A stretch of DNA of 64,000 nucleotides from Agapanthus africanus. Its lineage: Eukaryota; Streptophyta; Magnoliopsida; Asparagales; Amaryllidaceae. The position numbers and the translations under genes were made by a program. Location of the stretch: the NCBI GenBank assembly GCA_030015575.1, contig CM057339.1, positions 774,086,809 to 774,150,808 on the forward strand, written 5' to 3'. Below the pieces are notes generated by a model. That model ran no database searches and had not been told where the DNA came from. It was given only the letters and a program-made list of their open reading frames with translations. This document shows, piece after piece, positions 48,013-57,261 of the stretch (position 1 is the first letter of the stretch; each line of letters begins with the position of its first letter).

Positions 48013-48121
48013 AGCGCTTAAATTTAAAACGAAAAAAAATTGCTTAAATTGCTTGATTTTTTGAATTCTTTTATTGATTGCGCATTTGCATCTTAATACG
48101 GATTTAACGGCGCCAAAAACT
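48013..48121 (-). other. LARD internal region 2, primer-site end
   Basis: About 100 bp nearly identical to 42380-42483. It contains the primer site (plus AACGGCGCCA, 48106-48115) six bases from LTR3. Confidence 0.88.
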
Positions 48122-49940
48122 TTTTGGAAATTCACCTGCGCGCGCAAATGCGTATGTTTTGAAATGGATATGACTTTTAAGAAAACAGAATGCGCACGCG
48201 AGATCATTCTCATTTTAAATATTTATAAACCGCAAGTGCACGGCGTGTTGTAGCAAGCCGGCAAGTACGGATCGATCCGCAGGGAATTGTGTATTGGGTC
48301 TTGTTGTTTAAGGTTCAACAAATTAACGAATTGGGTTGGTTGTCACAAAACAATAGAAAATACGAAAATAAGGAAAACAAGCAAATAGGTTAAGAAAGAA
48401 GTTGGCCGTGGCTTTGGTTCGGAAGATCGAATCGCGACGATTCCTTCGACGCTCCCTTGATCATGAGTTGTCTATTCTTGCGTCGATCCCGGCACGAAGC
48501 GTGAATCATCATAGCGGTTGCGAAGCACGAATCATCAAGTTGCTGATATTTGCCGCAAAAACACGAAACGAGTCCGTTTGTTCACTTACCATTTGTATGT
48601 CCAAGCTTGGGGTATCAACACTAAACCCAAGGGTTAGCAAGCATACCACAACATCAAAAACACAAAGTAGTGAGTGAGAGCAAATGATTTCAGTGTTAAG
48701 TGTGCTAAGAGTTTGTGATGGTATATGGTATATGAAACCAAAGGATTTGTCAAGTCAATTAATCACAAAATACCATATCCAAGCTTAGCAAACTTAACAC
48801 CAAATTGATTCTAACCTTAGGCTTGCAAGATGGGGTTTGTGGGGAGAATATGGTATGTGATGAGGTTACAAAGTAACCATGGAATCAACATACCATATCA
48901 ACCCATCCAAGTTACATTACTAAGTTTATAATCAAAATTAAGCACATTAAACATTAACAAGAGGAGGAGGAAGAAAGCTTTTCATCTTACTTCCTCACCA
49001 ATACCAAAATCAAAGAAAGATTAGTTAAGCATGATAAAGAAAAGCAAATAAGGAAAAGAAAGCAAGTATAAAAGAAACAATAATATTATTAACACTTGAT
49101 GAAGAGTTACAAGATTTTGGTAACTTATTCAACCTCTATAATGAAGCTCTCCAAAGAAAGCTTCAAGAGGGAAGAAGAAGAAGAAGAAACCAAGTGATAG
49201 CTCACTCAACACTCAAGCTTAAACCAAAAAGAAAACAAAACAACAAAATGTATACAAGTATATGAGAGAATGAGAGAGAGCCCTTCCCTTGCTCATTGGT
49301 CTGCTTTTATAGGCACAAACGAATAAACAAGCAGTAAAAATAAGGTGATGTGGCAGCAAGGGAGGGACCACAGAAGTTTGGTGCATATTGGGGCAAGGGG
49401 GGCCGGCCTGCTCGGTTTTAGTAAGGGTGTGGCCGGTTGAAATCCGAGCTTATGGTCTCGTATTGATGTGGTGGGTTTGTGTCTACTCCAATATCATCTT
49501 GGTGCAGTTTGATTTGTCTACAATAACCTGGTTTGCATGCAGAGATGTGGAGGGAACTTGAAGCAATGCATCACATCAAAACTTTATGCATTTATTAGCC
49601 ATGTCCCCCCATATGCCCACTTCATCATGTCTTGTGTGCCATGGGCAGCCCCACCTAGATCCAAGAACCAAAGAGCTATGTGCACACTTGTGTTGTGTTG
49701 GACCAAAAATGTGTACACATGGTTATTTCCAAAAGAACTCTTTGGATATCAGTCGGTTTCTTGTTCTGTTTGCAGTGTCAGCTCCTAAACGCTGTATCCG
49801 TGATTTTGAATGTGTTTCCAGTATTTTATCACGAACACATGTATTCTGTAATTACTGAGCAGACACTGGTTAAAAGTACCGATAAATAACAAAATAGATC
49901 ATGAATGAGGGTATTAAAATGCAGTTTTTTGTGATAAATA
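48122..49940 (-). repeat. LARD LTR3
   Basis: 1819 bp, aligned to LTR1 and LTR2. The terminal TG (48122) has mutated to TT and the terminal CA (49940) to TA, but the adjacent ATCTA duplication and alignment place the ends. TATA box CCTATAAAAG on the minus strand at 49304-49313. Confidence 0.9.
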
Positions 49941-50640
49941 ATCTACTTAACAAGGTTTTAGGATCATTTTTGTTTCAGATCCAACAAGAGAGCATTTGGG
50001 CTCTGTTGTTTTAGTTTAAGGATATTTCGGTCCGTTATAGCCATTTTGGAGGCGAATTTTTAGTTTGAGGACATCTCGGTCTGTTGAGGTGAGGTTTTAG
50101 TTTAAGAATGTCTCGATCCGTTGATCACCATTTGGAGGTGAGGTTTTAGTTTAAGGACGTCTCAGTCCGTTGATCATCATACGTGTATTTGTTACGTGAC
50201 TGTTCCCTTATAAAAAAAATAAATAATAAATAAAAAGCGATGGGAAAAATTCCCCAAATGGAGCATCACGTGCTCACACGTGATGCGCCCTGGAGAAAAA
50301 GTTATAGGCATTGCGCTTAACAAATAAGGCTGAAATTGAGTCTCACGTGCAGGCACGTGAGCATCTATATACAAAGTATATAGGCGCCTTCCTATAACAA
50401 ATAACAAGCCAAAGAAGCTCACGTGTCAGCACGTGATGCTCTTTGTTGAGATTAACTTCGTGGGGGTCACGTGCCACACGTGACATTCCTAAACATCAAC
50501 TCGCGTGCCAACACGTGATGCCTTTCTCTAGGACTGCTGCATATAAGCAAATCGGTTTAATGCCATGGGGGTCACGTGCCACACGTGAGGATTCCTAATG
50601 CCTTCTGAGCCGATAGAATTAAATTCTAAATAGGAAGGAT
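49941..50640 (-). repeat. Tat-family LTR, inverted, continuation
   Basis: Resumes the LTR broken at 18257, starting with the duplicated ATCTA. Read in reverse it gives, in the same order as the forward LTR, an AGAATTTAATTCT hairpin (50614-50629), six CACGTG-type stem-loops (50263-50588), four to five GGACCG...CCTTAAACTAAA repeats (49990-50180) and GAGCCCAAATGCTC (49995-50010). Its outer end against the forward LTR is not resolved, so the stated limit is approximate. Confidence 0.7.
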
Positions 50641-50652
50641 CAAAACCCTATT

Positions 50653-51130
50653 TGGAAAATATTTCCTTAGATCTTTCTAAACAAGAAAGATCACGCTCTG
50701 TAAAACAGAGAACCGTTGGATTAAAGATCCAATGGTGATTAAAAATCACCAAGCTACAGAATAAGCTCTGTATGGGAAAATATTTCCTTGATCTTTCTAA
50801 ACAAGAAAAATTACGCTCTGTAAAACAGAGCACCATTGGATAAAAGATCCAATAGTGATTAAAAATCACCAAGCTACAGAATAAGCTCTGTATGGGAAAA
50901 TATTTCCCCGATCTTTCTAAACAAGAAAGATTACACTCTGTAAAATAGAGCACCATTGGATTAAAGATCCAATGGTGATTAAAAATCACCAAGCTACAGA
51001 ATAAGCTCTGTATGGGAAAATATTTTCCTAATCTTGTTAAAAACAAGAAAAATATCTTTTGTAAAACAGAAGTCCCTGGATCAAAAATTCAACGGTGGAT
51101 AAAATCCTCGAATCAATCAAAAAAATCTCT
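50653..51130 (+). repeat. 120-bp tandem repeats made of hairpins
   Basis: Units start at 50653, 50773, 50893 and 51013 (the last diverged), with a period of 120-121 bp. Each holds in order GGAAA-ATA-TTTCC, GATCTTTCT-aaac-AAGAAAGAT, CTCTGT-aaa-ACAGAG, TTGGAT-taaag-ATCCAA, GGTGATT-aaa-AATCACC and ACAG...CTGT. The block sits just upstream of the TATA box, within U3. Confidence 0.85.
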
Positions 51131-51173
51131 CAATGAGAGATTTCCTTAACTAAATCAACAAACTTGCCTCTAC

Positions 51174-51183
51174 TATATAAAGG
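51174..51183 (+). promoter_or_regulatory. TATA box of the Tat LTR
   Basis: TATATAAAGG in CTACTATATAAAGGACCCG is a textbook plant TATA context. Transcription would start about 30 bp downstream, near 51205-51215. This also supports assigning the region to the forward element. Confidence 0.7.
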
Positions 51184-51387
51184 ACCCGAGACTGAAAGGA
51201 ACAAGGAGGAGATCCCCCCATAAGATTTGAAAAAAAGAGAGGAGGAGTTCTCTTTGAAGAAAAGAAACCCTAGGTAAGAAAAAGACCTAGAGATCATTTT
51301 ATCTCCTCTTACAAGAGTTTAACTCTTACAAAAAGAACTTAGTTCTTCCTCTGGTTGAGGTCTGCAGAAGCAGATCTCCCCACAAGT

Positions 51388-51545
51388 TAAGAATTTAATT
51401 CTCATCAGGGAGATTCTGTTATGCAGTCCCAAAACTTAGAGAAAAGAACTAAGTTTGAAGAATTTAATTCTTCCAGAAGATATAGGAATTTAATTCCTTT
51501 GATGAAACTAGGGATTAACCCTGCATAAGAATTTAATTCTTATAA
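51388..51545 (+). repeat. AATTTAATT hairpin series
   Basis: Four hairpins share the core AATT-t-AATT with different outer stems: AG/CT (51390), GAAG/CTTC (51457-51473), AGG/CCT (51484-51498) and ATAAG/CTTAT (51525-51543). AAACTTAG/CTAAGTTT arms lie at about 51432-51456. Confidence 0.8.
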
Positions 51546-51679
51546 AACAAAGGATCTGAAATTCTCAAAACTCAGGTCAAGATCTCCATGCATATAAAAA
51601 AACGATTAGCGTACAATGCTATAACAACAGATCACGTGTTCCCACGTGAGCACCTCTGAGGAACAAAAAAGAACGACTG

Positions 51680-52172
51680 AGATCGAGTCACGTGATTCCA
51701 TGTGACCCCCCTAATAGTGCTTAGCACTTTCAAAAGGAAGAGGGGAATAAATTCAGACGGTTCCCATTTTTGGGCCGCCTAACGTGATCCCACGTGACCC
51801 CTTAAGACAAGTGCTTAGCACTTATAAAAGAAAGAGGCAATAAACCAAAAGACAGTTATCATTTCGGGGCGCCTCACGTGATCACATGTGACCTCCAATA
51901 GTGCTTATCACTTATAAAAGAAAAAGGGAATAAACCCAAAGAATCAGTGCCCAACTCTGGGGTGCCTCATGTGTCCACACGTGATGGCCACAAGATTTAA
52001 GTGTTTGACACTTATGTGTATAGACGGGGATGTGAACCCAAGGGCACCACACCAACTTTCGGATGCCTCACGTGCTACACTTGAGCGTCTCAATTTTCAG
52101 TGTTTAACACTACTTTAGAGCCTCACGTGGGAGCACATGAGCGCCGAGAAAATATCAGTGTTTAACACTGTG
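51680..52172 (+). repeat. About 93-bp tandem repeat with two hairpins per unit
   Basis: Units start near 51687, 51779, 51873, 51966, 52067 and 52122 (the last shorter). Each has a CACGTG-type stem-loop, then an AGTGC-tta-GCACT type stem-loop (51716, 51810, 51900, 51999, 52099, 52156), then AAAGG/GGGAATAAACC-like sequence. The second stem changes from GTGC/GCAC to GTGT/ACAC on both sides. Confidence 0.8.
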
Positions 52173-52491
52173 AGAGGCCAACCTTAACCCAAATTAGCCA
52201 AGTCTTCCGAGGCCAAAACCTTTTGACCATCAATCAACTGAGCCCCACCTATACTCAGGTCTCCCCAAATCGACCATAGTTCCAAAGATGATCAATGACT
52301 TCCTGACACATGGCATCTAAAACAATGTTCGTTACACCATGATCTCTCCCTTCGATCTGGAGTTCGGTTCAAGGGTACATCTCTCTACACCTCTGATACA
52401 TGTCGTTGTAATTCTTCAACGATGTCAGAGAGGTGGAGGGTCCCGACAACTAACAGCTCTTGGAGGCACTGCCAAACCCATGAGCAAACCC

Positions 52492-52600
52492 ATATGGACC
52501 GTAATGTCCTTAAACTAGCTGTGTACCGCAACGTCCTTAAACTAAACCCCCATACCAAAAATGGTGATCAATGGACCGTAACGTCCTTAAACTAAAGCAA
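52492..52600 (+). repeat. GGACCG...GTCCTTAAACTA repeats in the LTR
   Basis: Three copies of a 24-26-bp motif, (T)GGACCGTAATGTCCTTAAACTA, with GGAC/GTCC arms. The same motif occurs four to five times in the inverted LTR (49990-50180) and five times after the integrase (62392-62522). Confidence 0.8.
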
Positions 52601-53150
52601 TAGAGCCCAAATGCTCTTTTGTTGGACCTGAATGATCCAAAACCCCTCCTGAGTAGATCTTAGTCTAAAATTAGACTAACGTATCCTCAACAAACATTTA
52701 AGTTGATCTTAATCCTAAAACGAGATTAACGATCCTTAAATCAAACCCAAACCCAAATCTAAGAAAATACGGATTTGGACTAATCCATGCCCTACAGGCG
52801 ACAACACAAATTAGTCTTTGTATACAATCCACGGGCAGCCAAAAATAAAACAAACACACACAACATGAAGTGAACATCTGGAGCAGGAGAAAGTGGTTAT
52901 CGCTACGCGGTAACGTAATTAACTGCAGGGGCTTGCGCCTGCAGGGAAGAGCATCCCCACAATCAAAAACCCCTTACAGTGAGGGGGAATCCGACGAAGT
53001 CTACTACAATGGCCGCATCCGTCTAAACCACTGACACACGGTGCCATAAATCAACTTGGCATCTTCGGAGAGGTGGACGGATAAATCCAAATAGCATCTG
53101 CCCCCAAATTCAGGCAAGACGTTTGTCTTCCCGGTTTTTGGCGGTAAACA

Positions 53151-53233
53151 GATTCTGGTACGCCCGGTGGGACCTCTTCCTATTTTCACTCCACATTTCG
53201 TGTGTCATGTTCACGAACGAATCGCGGTTTAAT
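53151..53233 (+). other. Tat primer-binding region and short leader
   Basis: Directly after the LTR end comes GATTC, then TGGTACGCCCGGTGGGAC (53156-53173), a TGG-initiated primer-site candidate followed by an untranslated leader. I cannot name the tRNA with confidence. Confidence 0.6.
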
Positions 53234-54228
53234 ATGGTTTCCCCTGGATTCGAGGTACTAAGATTTGGTGTCTTACTCCATGCAGAAGAGAAGATGACAT
53301 CGATGGCTTCCAATTGCACCAATTGCAACAGCAACTACCACTCCGTCCCTGTTGGAGGAGTGACTTATGGGCCCTAAGCGGCCTCCATATTTGCGATGCC
53401 AGTGGAGCAGGTGACTCAGGCCATTAATGGATTGTTCTTCGGGACCATGCTCCTGCCAATGAGCTTCAATGCTTCAGTGACATCACATGAGGCTCCAAAG
53501 AAGTCGGTCTTCGATCGGCTTGCAACTACCGCGGCCCCTCTCAATGGGTCGTCCAATTCCAACGCCTCAGTATTTAACAGACTGGGCCAAGGCTCCAGTG
53601 GTCCCATAAAGAGGCCTGCAATACCTGAAGGGGTTATCCTGAAGCGGATAGCCATTCCAGCTCCGGTAGACGAAATCGTCAAAGGGGCTTCTCCTGCTAA
53701 AGGCGCCTGGACCGGGTGGTTTTGCACAGTTGAACCCTGACTCGACCCATGGACTGGGCTAGGTCGGTCTTCACAAGACTGGCCGTTCCAACTCCCGCTT
53801 CGGGTGAAGTCACCAAGGCTGCTTCCCCTGCTAAAAATTCGGCTTTTGCAAGATTGATCGTTCCTTCTCAGTGGACGTCGGTCTTCGACAGGCTGACGCC
53901 AACAGCAGCCTCTCATCAAAGCAAGAGGCATGACGAGGTCGCTTCTACAACTGAGATGATCCCATCCGCAAGACATGCTCGACGTCGCCACTGGCACCGA
54001 GTGAAGAAAGCTGGGGGCAACTCTCCTTCTTTACTTACCCCACCAGCTCCAACGGTGGAAACTGACGCTGCTGTTCCAACTGGGAACAGCTTCGAGCTAC
54101 TCAGGAGGGTGCGCAAGAACTCTCCAACCGCCATACTGAAGAAGTCTCCTCCGTCTGTTAAAAACATTACACAAGTGAAGCCGGAACAGCCTCCTCAGCG
54201 GTTGTCCTTCAAGATCCACAGAGTTTGA
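53234..54228 (+). pseudogene. Tat gag N-terminal region with SVFDRL repeats
   Basis: One register from ATG at 53234 has a stop at 53375-53377, continues as MPVEQVTQAINGLFFGTMLL at 53396, then shifts frame near 53740. It carries the short motif SVFDRL and variants five times (SVFDRLATT, SVFNRLGQG, SVFTRLAVP, SAFARLIVP, SVFDRLTPT), separated by proline- and serine-rich spacers. Repeated VFDRL motifs occur in plant Tat gag N-termini as far as I recall; their role is unknown. A stop at 54226-54228 ends this part. Confidence 0.7.
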
Positions 54229-55425
54229 CGGAAAGTCCAAAACTCTGTAATTGACAAAGATTACTCTTGCCGGCTGAAGAAGACGAAGGCTCAGCAAGAG
54301 GAGGACCATCCAACCGCCATACCATGAAAGGTATCATTTGCATGGGTGCCTGCCGTAATGGCCCCCTCAACTTCGACCTCCCACAAGAAGAGAAGGCCTG
54401 AGAATCTCCCACCATTGGCGGCAAATATCAAAGGCAGTGGACCCAAACGCCCCAAGTCTGGGGGCATGGTTGTGCATACCGTCTACATGGCATATGGAAA
54501 AGAGGATAGTCATGCTTCCGTGAGTCATCGACCACTCACACGGTCTGTGACAAAATCTCAGGAGCAACAACAAAAGCTCCAGGAGATGTTGACAGGGATG
54601 GCCGCACCTATTGGGCAGAAAGAAAGCCTGGAAGTATCATCAGAACAACGCCAGGAGCAGGAGACCGACACCGAATTCCTATGGAGGGTTCTTGAAAATA
54701 AAGACAAAGAGGCCGCAGAACAAGTGGCTAATATAAAACAAATGGCGCTTCTGTTCCAAGACATGGTGGGGATGATGATCCAACCGGATCCTCCGGCCGA
54801 AGACCCTCCAATAATCATTGAAGACGACAGAGGGGAGACATCAAACCCTCCTCCGACTTTATCAGCAGCCAGGGAGGAGACGATCTCCAAAGCTACCCTT
54901 AATGACTATATAGCTCAACAAATACAAGCTCATCAAGCGAATGAAGCGGCAGGACAAGTCGTCAGAACTGGGCGACCTTATCCAGGCTAGTATGACCAAA
55001 TTAAGTACCCGTCAGGATATACGATCCCCAAATTCCATGTGTATAAGGGGACGGGCAATCCGCATCAGCACGTTGCTCAATTCAGAGCTTTGTGCGGTAA
55101 TACTGGGGGCGATAACAAACTGTTGCTTCGCCAGTTTGTTAGCAGCTTCTCGGAGACGGCATTTGAATGGTACACCGAGCTCCCAAATGACTCTGTCAAG
55201 ACATTTACGGAGATGGAACTACTGTTCACACAGCGGTTCACAAGTGCAAGAGAGCGCACCCCAATCACGGCATTAATCAACGCCAGAGTGAAACCGGGAG
55301 AGACCTGGGTTCAATACGCAATTCGGTGGAGTAACCTATGGTTAAAGTGTGAACAGCATATAGAAGAAGCCCCTGCTGTGGGCATGTTCGTGGGGACCCT
55401 TGATCCTCAGGCAACTATATCCTAA
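54229..55425 (+). pseudogene. Tat gag capsid region (Retrotrans_gag)
   Basis: One register across 54346-54990 and 55039-55425, with stops at 54988 and 55423. The first piece has a basic N-terminus, a Q-rich helix (SQEQQQKLQEML) and an acidic stretch. The second is the capsid core: HVYKGTGNPHQHVAQFRALC, FVSSFSETAFEWYTELP, FTEMELLFTQRF, GETWVQYAIRWSNL and VGMFVGTLDP. Gag builds the virus-like particle in which reverse transcription takes place. The stop at 54988 falls just before the conserved domain, so no complete Gag can be made. Confidence 0.85.
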
Positions 55426-56085
55426 TTTATGTTGTTCTTCAAGCCGATCACCTTCCAGGCCTTGATTGACAAACTGGCCCAAATGGACCAGATGGGCCAT
55501 AGGCTGTCCTCTTCAAAGATAGATCTTCGGAATGAAAAGGGCAAAGGGAAAGAGACATTCGTCCCTAACGCTCAATAACAACAGAGTGACCTGAAACCGG
55601 TTGTTCGCCAAAGCAACAAACCAAGATCCCTCGAAGAAACGTTGAGACGTCTTTACTCGTTCCCCCGGGATAAAACAAGGAGACTATTCGAACTGGCGGT
55701 GTGCAACAGGCTCATCACTCTACAGGATCCGAGACGCCCATTGCAATCGGGCGATGTCAACAATCCCAATTACTGCCCCTGCCACCGAATAGTGGGTCAC
55801 CTAATCGAAGATTGCTATGTCTTTAAAAACTGGGTCGAAGACCAGTACCAACAAGGCAAGTTCACGCTGTCCGAAAACTGGAAGGTAAACCCGCCGCAGC
55901 AGCAAGCTCCTAAAAAGGTGGATACGCCGGGGGCATCATGCTCATTTGTGGAAGAAGCTCCGTGGGAAGTGGTCCTTTCATCTAAAACTAAAAGAATGCT
56001 GAAGGATTTTCAAGCATGTCCGGCGATTTGGTGGAAAAGCCCGCTGGAGCCTGAAATTATTGACGGAATGCTGAAACCGCGCTGA
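55426..56085 (+). pseudogene. Tat gag C-terminal region with first zinc-knuckle-like motif
   Basis: Same register as the capsid region, with stops near 55576 and at 56083. The 147-aa piece from 55642 has SLEETLRRLYSFPRDKT-type sequence just before it, then CPCHRIVGHLIEDC with C45, H48, H53 and C58 (CX2HX4HX4C), followed by YVFKNWVEDQYQQGKF. This is the Tat variant of the retroviral CCHC knuckle that binds element RNA. Confidence 0.8.
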
Positions 56086-57261
56086 ATGCCAAAAGTTGGT
56101 AACGATGGACAAAACCTCCAGGACAAGCCTCCGAAGTCTTCAAAGAAAAAGAAGAAGGCCAAGAAGCCCGTCCAGCTCGACGGAAATCGTACGGATCTGC
56201 GGAAATACATCGATGCACTGGAGGAATACAACCAAGAGGCACGGACCCCAGTCATACTGGAAGAGTTCTTCAAGCATGTTCTTGAGGACAGAAACAGTGA
56301 CATTGATGAAGGAAACGATTCTTCGGAAGATCCAGAGGATTATGTAGCGAGTTGCCATATGATCTCTCACTCATCGATAAATGGAAAAGAGGCACCTGAC
56401 GTAGAGAAACTGGGGGCAAATCAAGAACCAAAATCCATGGAACTGTCAGATGACCTCATTGACAAGCTGCTGAACGAAGCTCTTCAAAAGAGCAGAGATG
56501 ATCGAGAACGTGAAGCGACCATTTACAAAAAGGCCAAGCGTCGGTGTCAAGCCGAAAAGGCTCCGGTGATGAGAAGCCATAAAGTACCTCAACCGGATCG
56601 AAGTGCCCTTGCCACCAGCAAGAGCAGAATCAAGATAAGGAAGCAGTTCACCAAAGCTCTGTCAATAGGAATGAAGCTACCACCTTTCAAAGAAAATACT
56701 TCCGGGAGTACGTACCCCGATGAACCGGATGTACATCCGAACAACTGCATATACCATCAGAAGGTCACGCACCCTTCCGAAGAGTGTAATGCCTTCAAGA
56801 AGTGGCGTCAGGGATACGTTGCCCATCGACAACAATTTAAGCGAATAAAGCGCAAAGCCCATCGGGAGCAGAGAAGCACGACAGATGAGCATGAAGGAAC
56901 AGCCGGTAACTGTTATATGGTTGATGCCATCCCAACAAAAGGGAATTCTCAAGTTCTTACCTTCAGGAGTGATTCGGACGAGGAAGTGGCCCTCGGCCCT
57001 CTCTTCAAGGAATCCACCTCTGAAAAAGAAGAAGGGATGAAGAACTATGAGAACATTCAGCTGCGTAACCGTACGTTACCTGAAAAGAATCTTGGACCCT
57101 CAAATAAAGGTTCAGGCAAAAGAGACAAAGGGAAGGAAAAAGCCCCTGAGGAGATTGCTCTCGATGATAGAGTCTTCGAAGAGCTCACAGCCAAGGACCC
57201 GCTCAAGAAGAACAAGGTGGATTACAATGTTCTGGTATATCCGAGGAAGATACCCTCATAA
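56086..57261 (+). CDS. Tat gag-pol linker with second zinc-knuckle-like motif (longest open frame)
   Basis: 391 codons without a stop, in the gag register, beginning directly after a stop. A lysine-rich start (KKKKKAKK at residues 20-27) may act in nuclear targeting or RNA binding. An acidic region (residues 67-86) and a charged helix (about 118-155) follow. CIYHQKVTHPSEECNAFKKW (C221, H224, H229, C234) repeats the CX2HX4HX4C knuckle of the upstream frame. The C-terminal third is highly charged and leads to the protease. It is not a host gene: frame, position and the knuckle tie it to the polyprotein. Confidence 0.75.
   Translation: MPKVGNDGQNLQDKPPKSSKKKKKAKKPVQLDGNRTDLRKYIDALEEYNQEARTPVILEEFFKHVLEDRNSDIDEGNDSSEDPEDYVASCHMISHSSINGKEAPDVEKLGANQEPKSMELSDDLIDKLLNEALQKSRDDREREATIYKKAKRRCQAEKAPVMRSHKVPQPDRSALATSKSRIKIRKQFTKALSIGMKLPPFKENTSGSTYPDEPDVHPNNCIYHQKVTHPSEECNAFKKWRQGYVAHRQQFKRIKRKAHREQRSTTDEHEGTAGNCYMVDAIPTKGNSQVLTFRSDSDEEVALGPLFKESTSEKEEGMKNYENIQLRNRTLPEKNLGPSNKGSGKRDKGKEKAPEEIALDDRVFEELTAKDPLKKNKVDYNVLVYPRKIPS

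Larger units (their letters stand above)
18258..49940 (-). mobile_element. Athila-like non-autonomous element, tandem form with three LTRs
   Basis: A composite flanked by a perfect 5-bp duplication ATCTA (18253-18257 and 49941-49945). It consists of LTR1 (18258-20075), internal region 1, LTR2 (42484-44297), internal region 2 and LTR3 (48122-49940), all minus strand. The primer site AACGGCGCCA on the plus strand lies left of LTR2 and LTR3, and a polypurine tract lies right of LTR1 and LTR2. With later insertions removed, the internal region is only about 2.45 kb, too short for gag-pol, so it is a large retrotransposon derivative (LARD). Unequal recombination between LTRs explains the tandem form. 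Confidence 0.88.
50263..52141 (+). promoter_or_regulatory. Cluster of 19 CACGTG (G-box) hexamers in paired arrangement
   Basis: Exact CACGTG at 50267, 50277, 50344, 50354, 50420, 50430, 50468, 50477, 50512, 50573, 50582, 51633, 51643, 51689, 51791, 51875, 51978, 52069 and 52124. Nearly all are in pairs 9 or 10 bp apart, the partner being CACGTG or a one-base variant. CACGTG is the core for plant bZIP and bHLH factors. The pairs also form stems such as GTCACGTG-cca-CACGTGAC. The cluster spans the end of the inverted LTR and the forward LTR. Confidence 0.75.
50650..53150 (+). repeat. Tat 5' LTR, stem-loop rich
   Basis: Its right end GGCGGTAAACA (53150) is exact, confirmed by the inverted copy at 17723. 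The left end is probably TGGAAAATATTTCC at 50653 but is unproved. Layout: 120-bp repeats (50653-51130), TATA box (51174), AATTTAATT hairpins (51388-51545), CACGTG and AGTGC hairpins (51631-52170), a non-repetitive part (52170-52480), GGACCG repeats (52492-52600), then U5-like sequence with GTATACAATCCACGGGC (52818-52834). Confidence 0.75.

Noticed and set aside
50208..50225. TATAAAAAAAATAAAT as a plus-strand TATA box
   Set aside because: It lies in the inverted LTR portion within a simple A/T run; the box at 51174 has a better context.
56086..57261. A 391-codon open frame as a possible host gene
   Set aside because: It is in register with gag and protease, carries a retroelement knuckle, and begins right after a stop inside the polyprotein.
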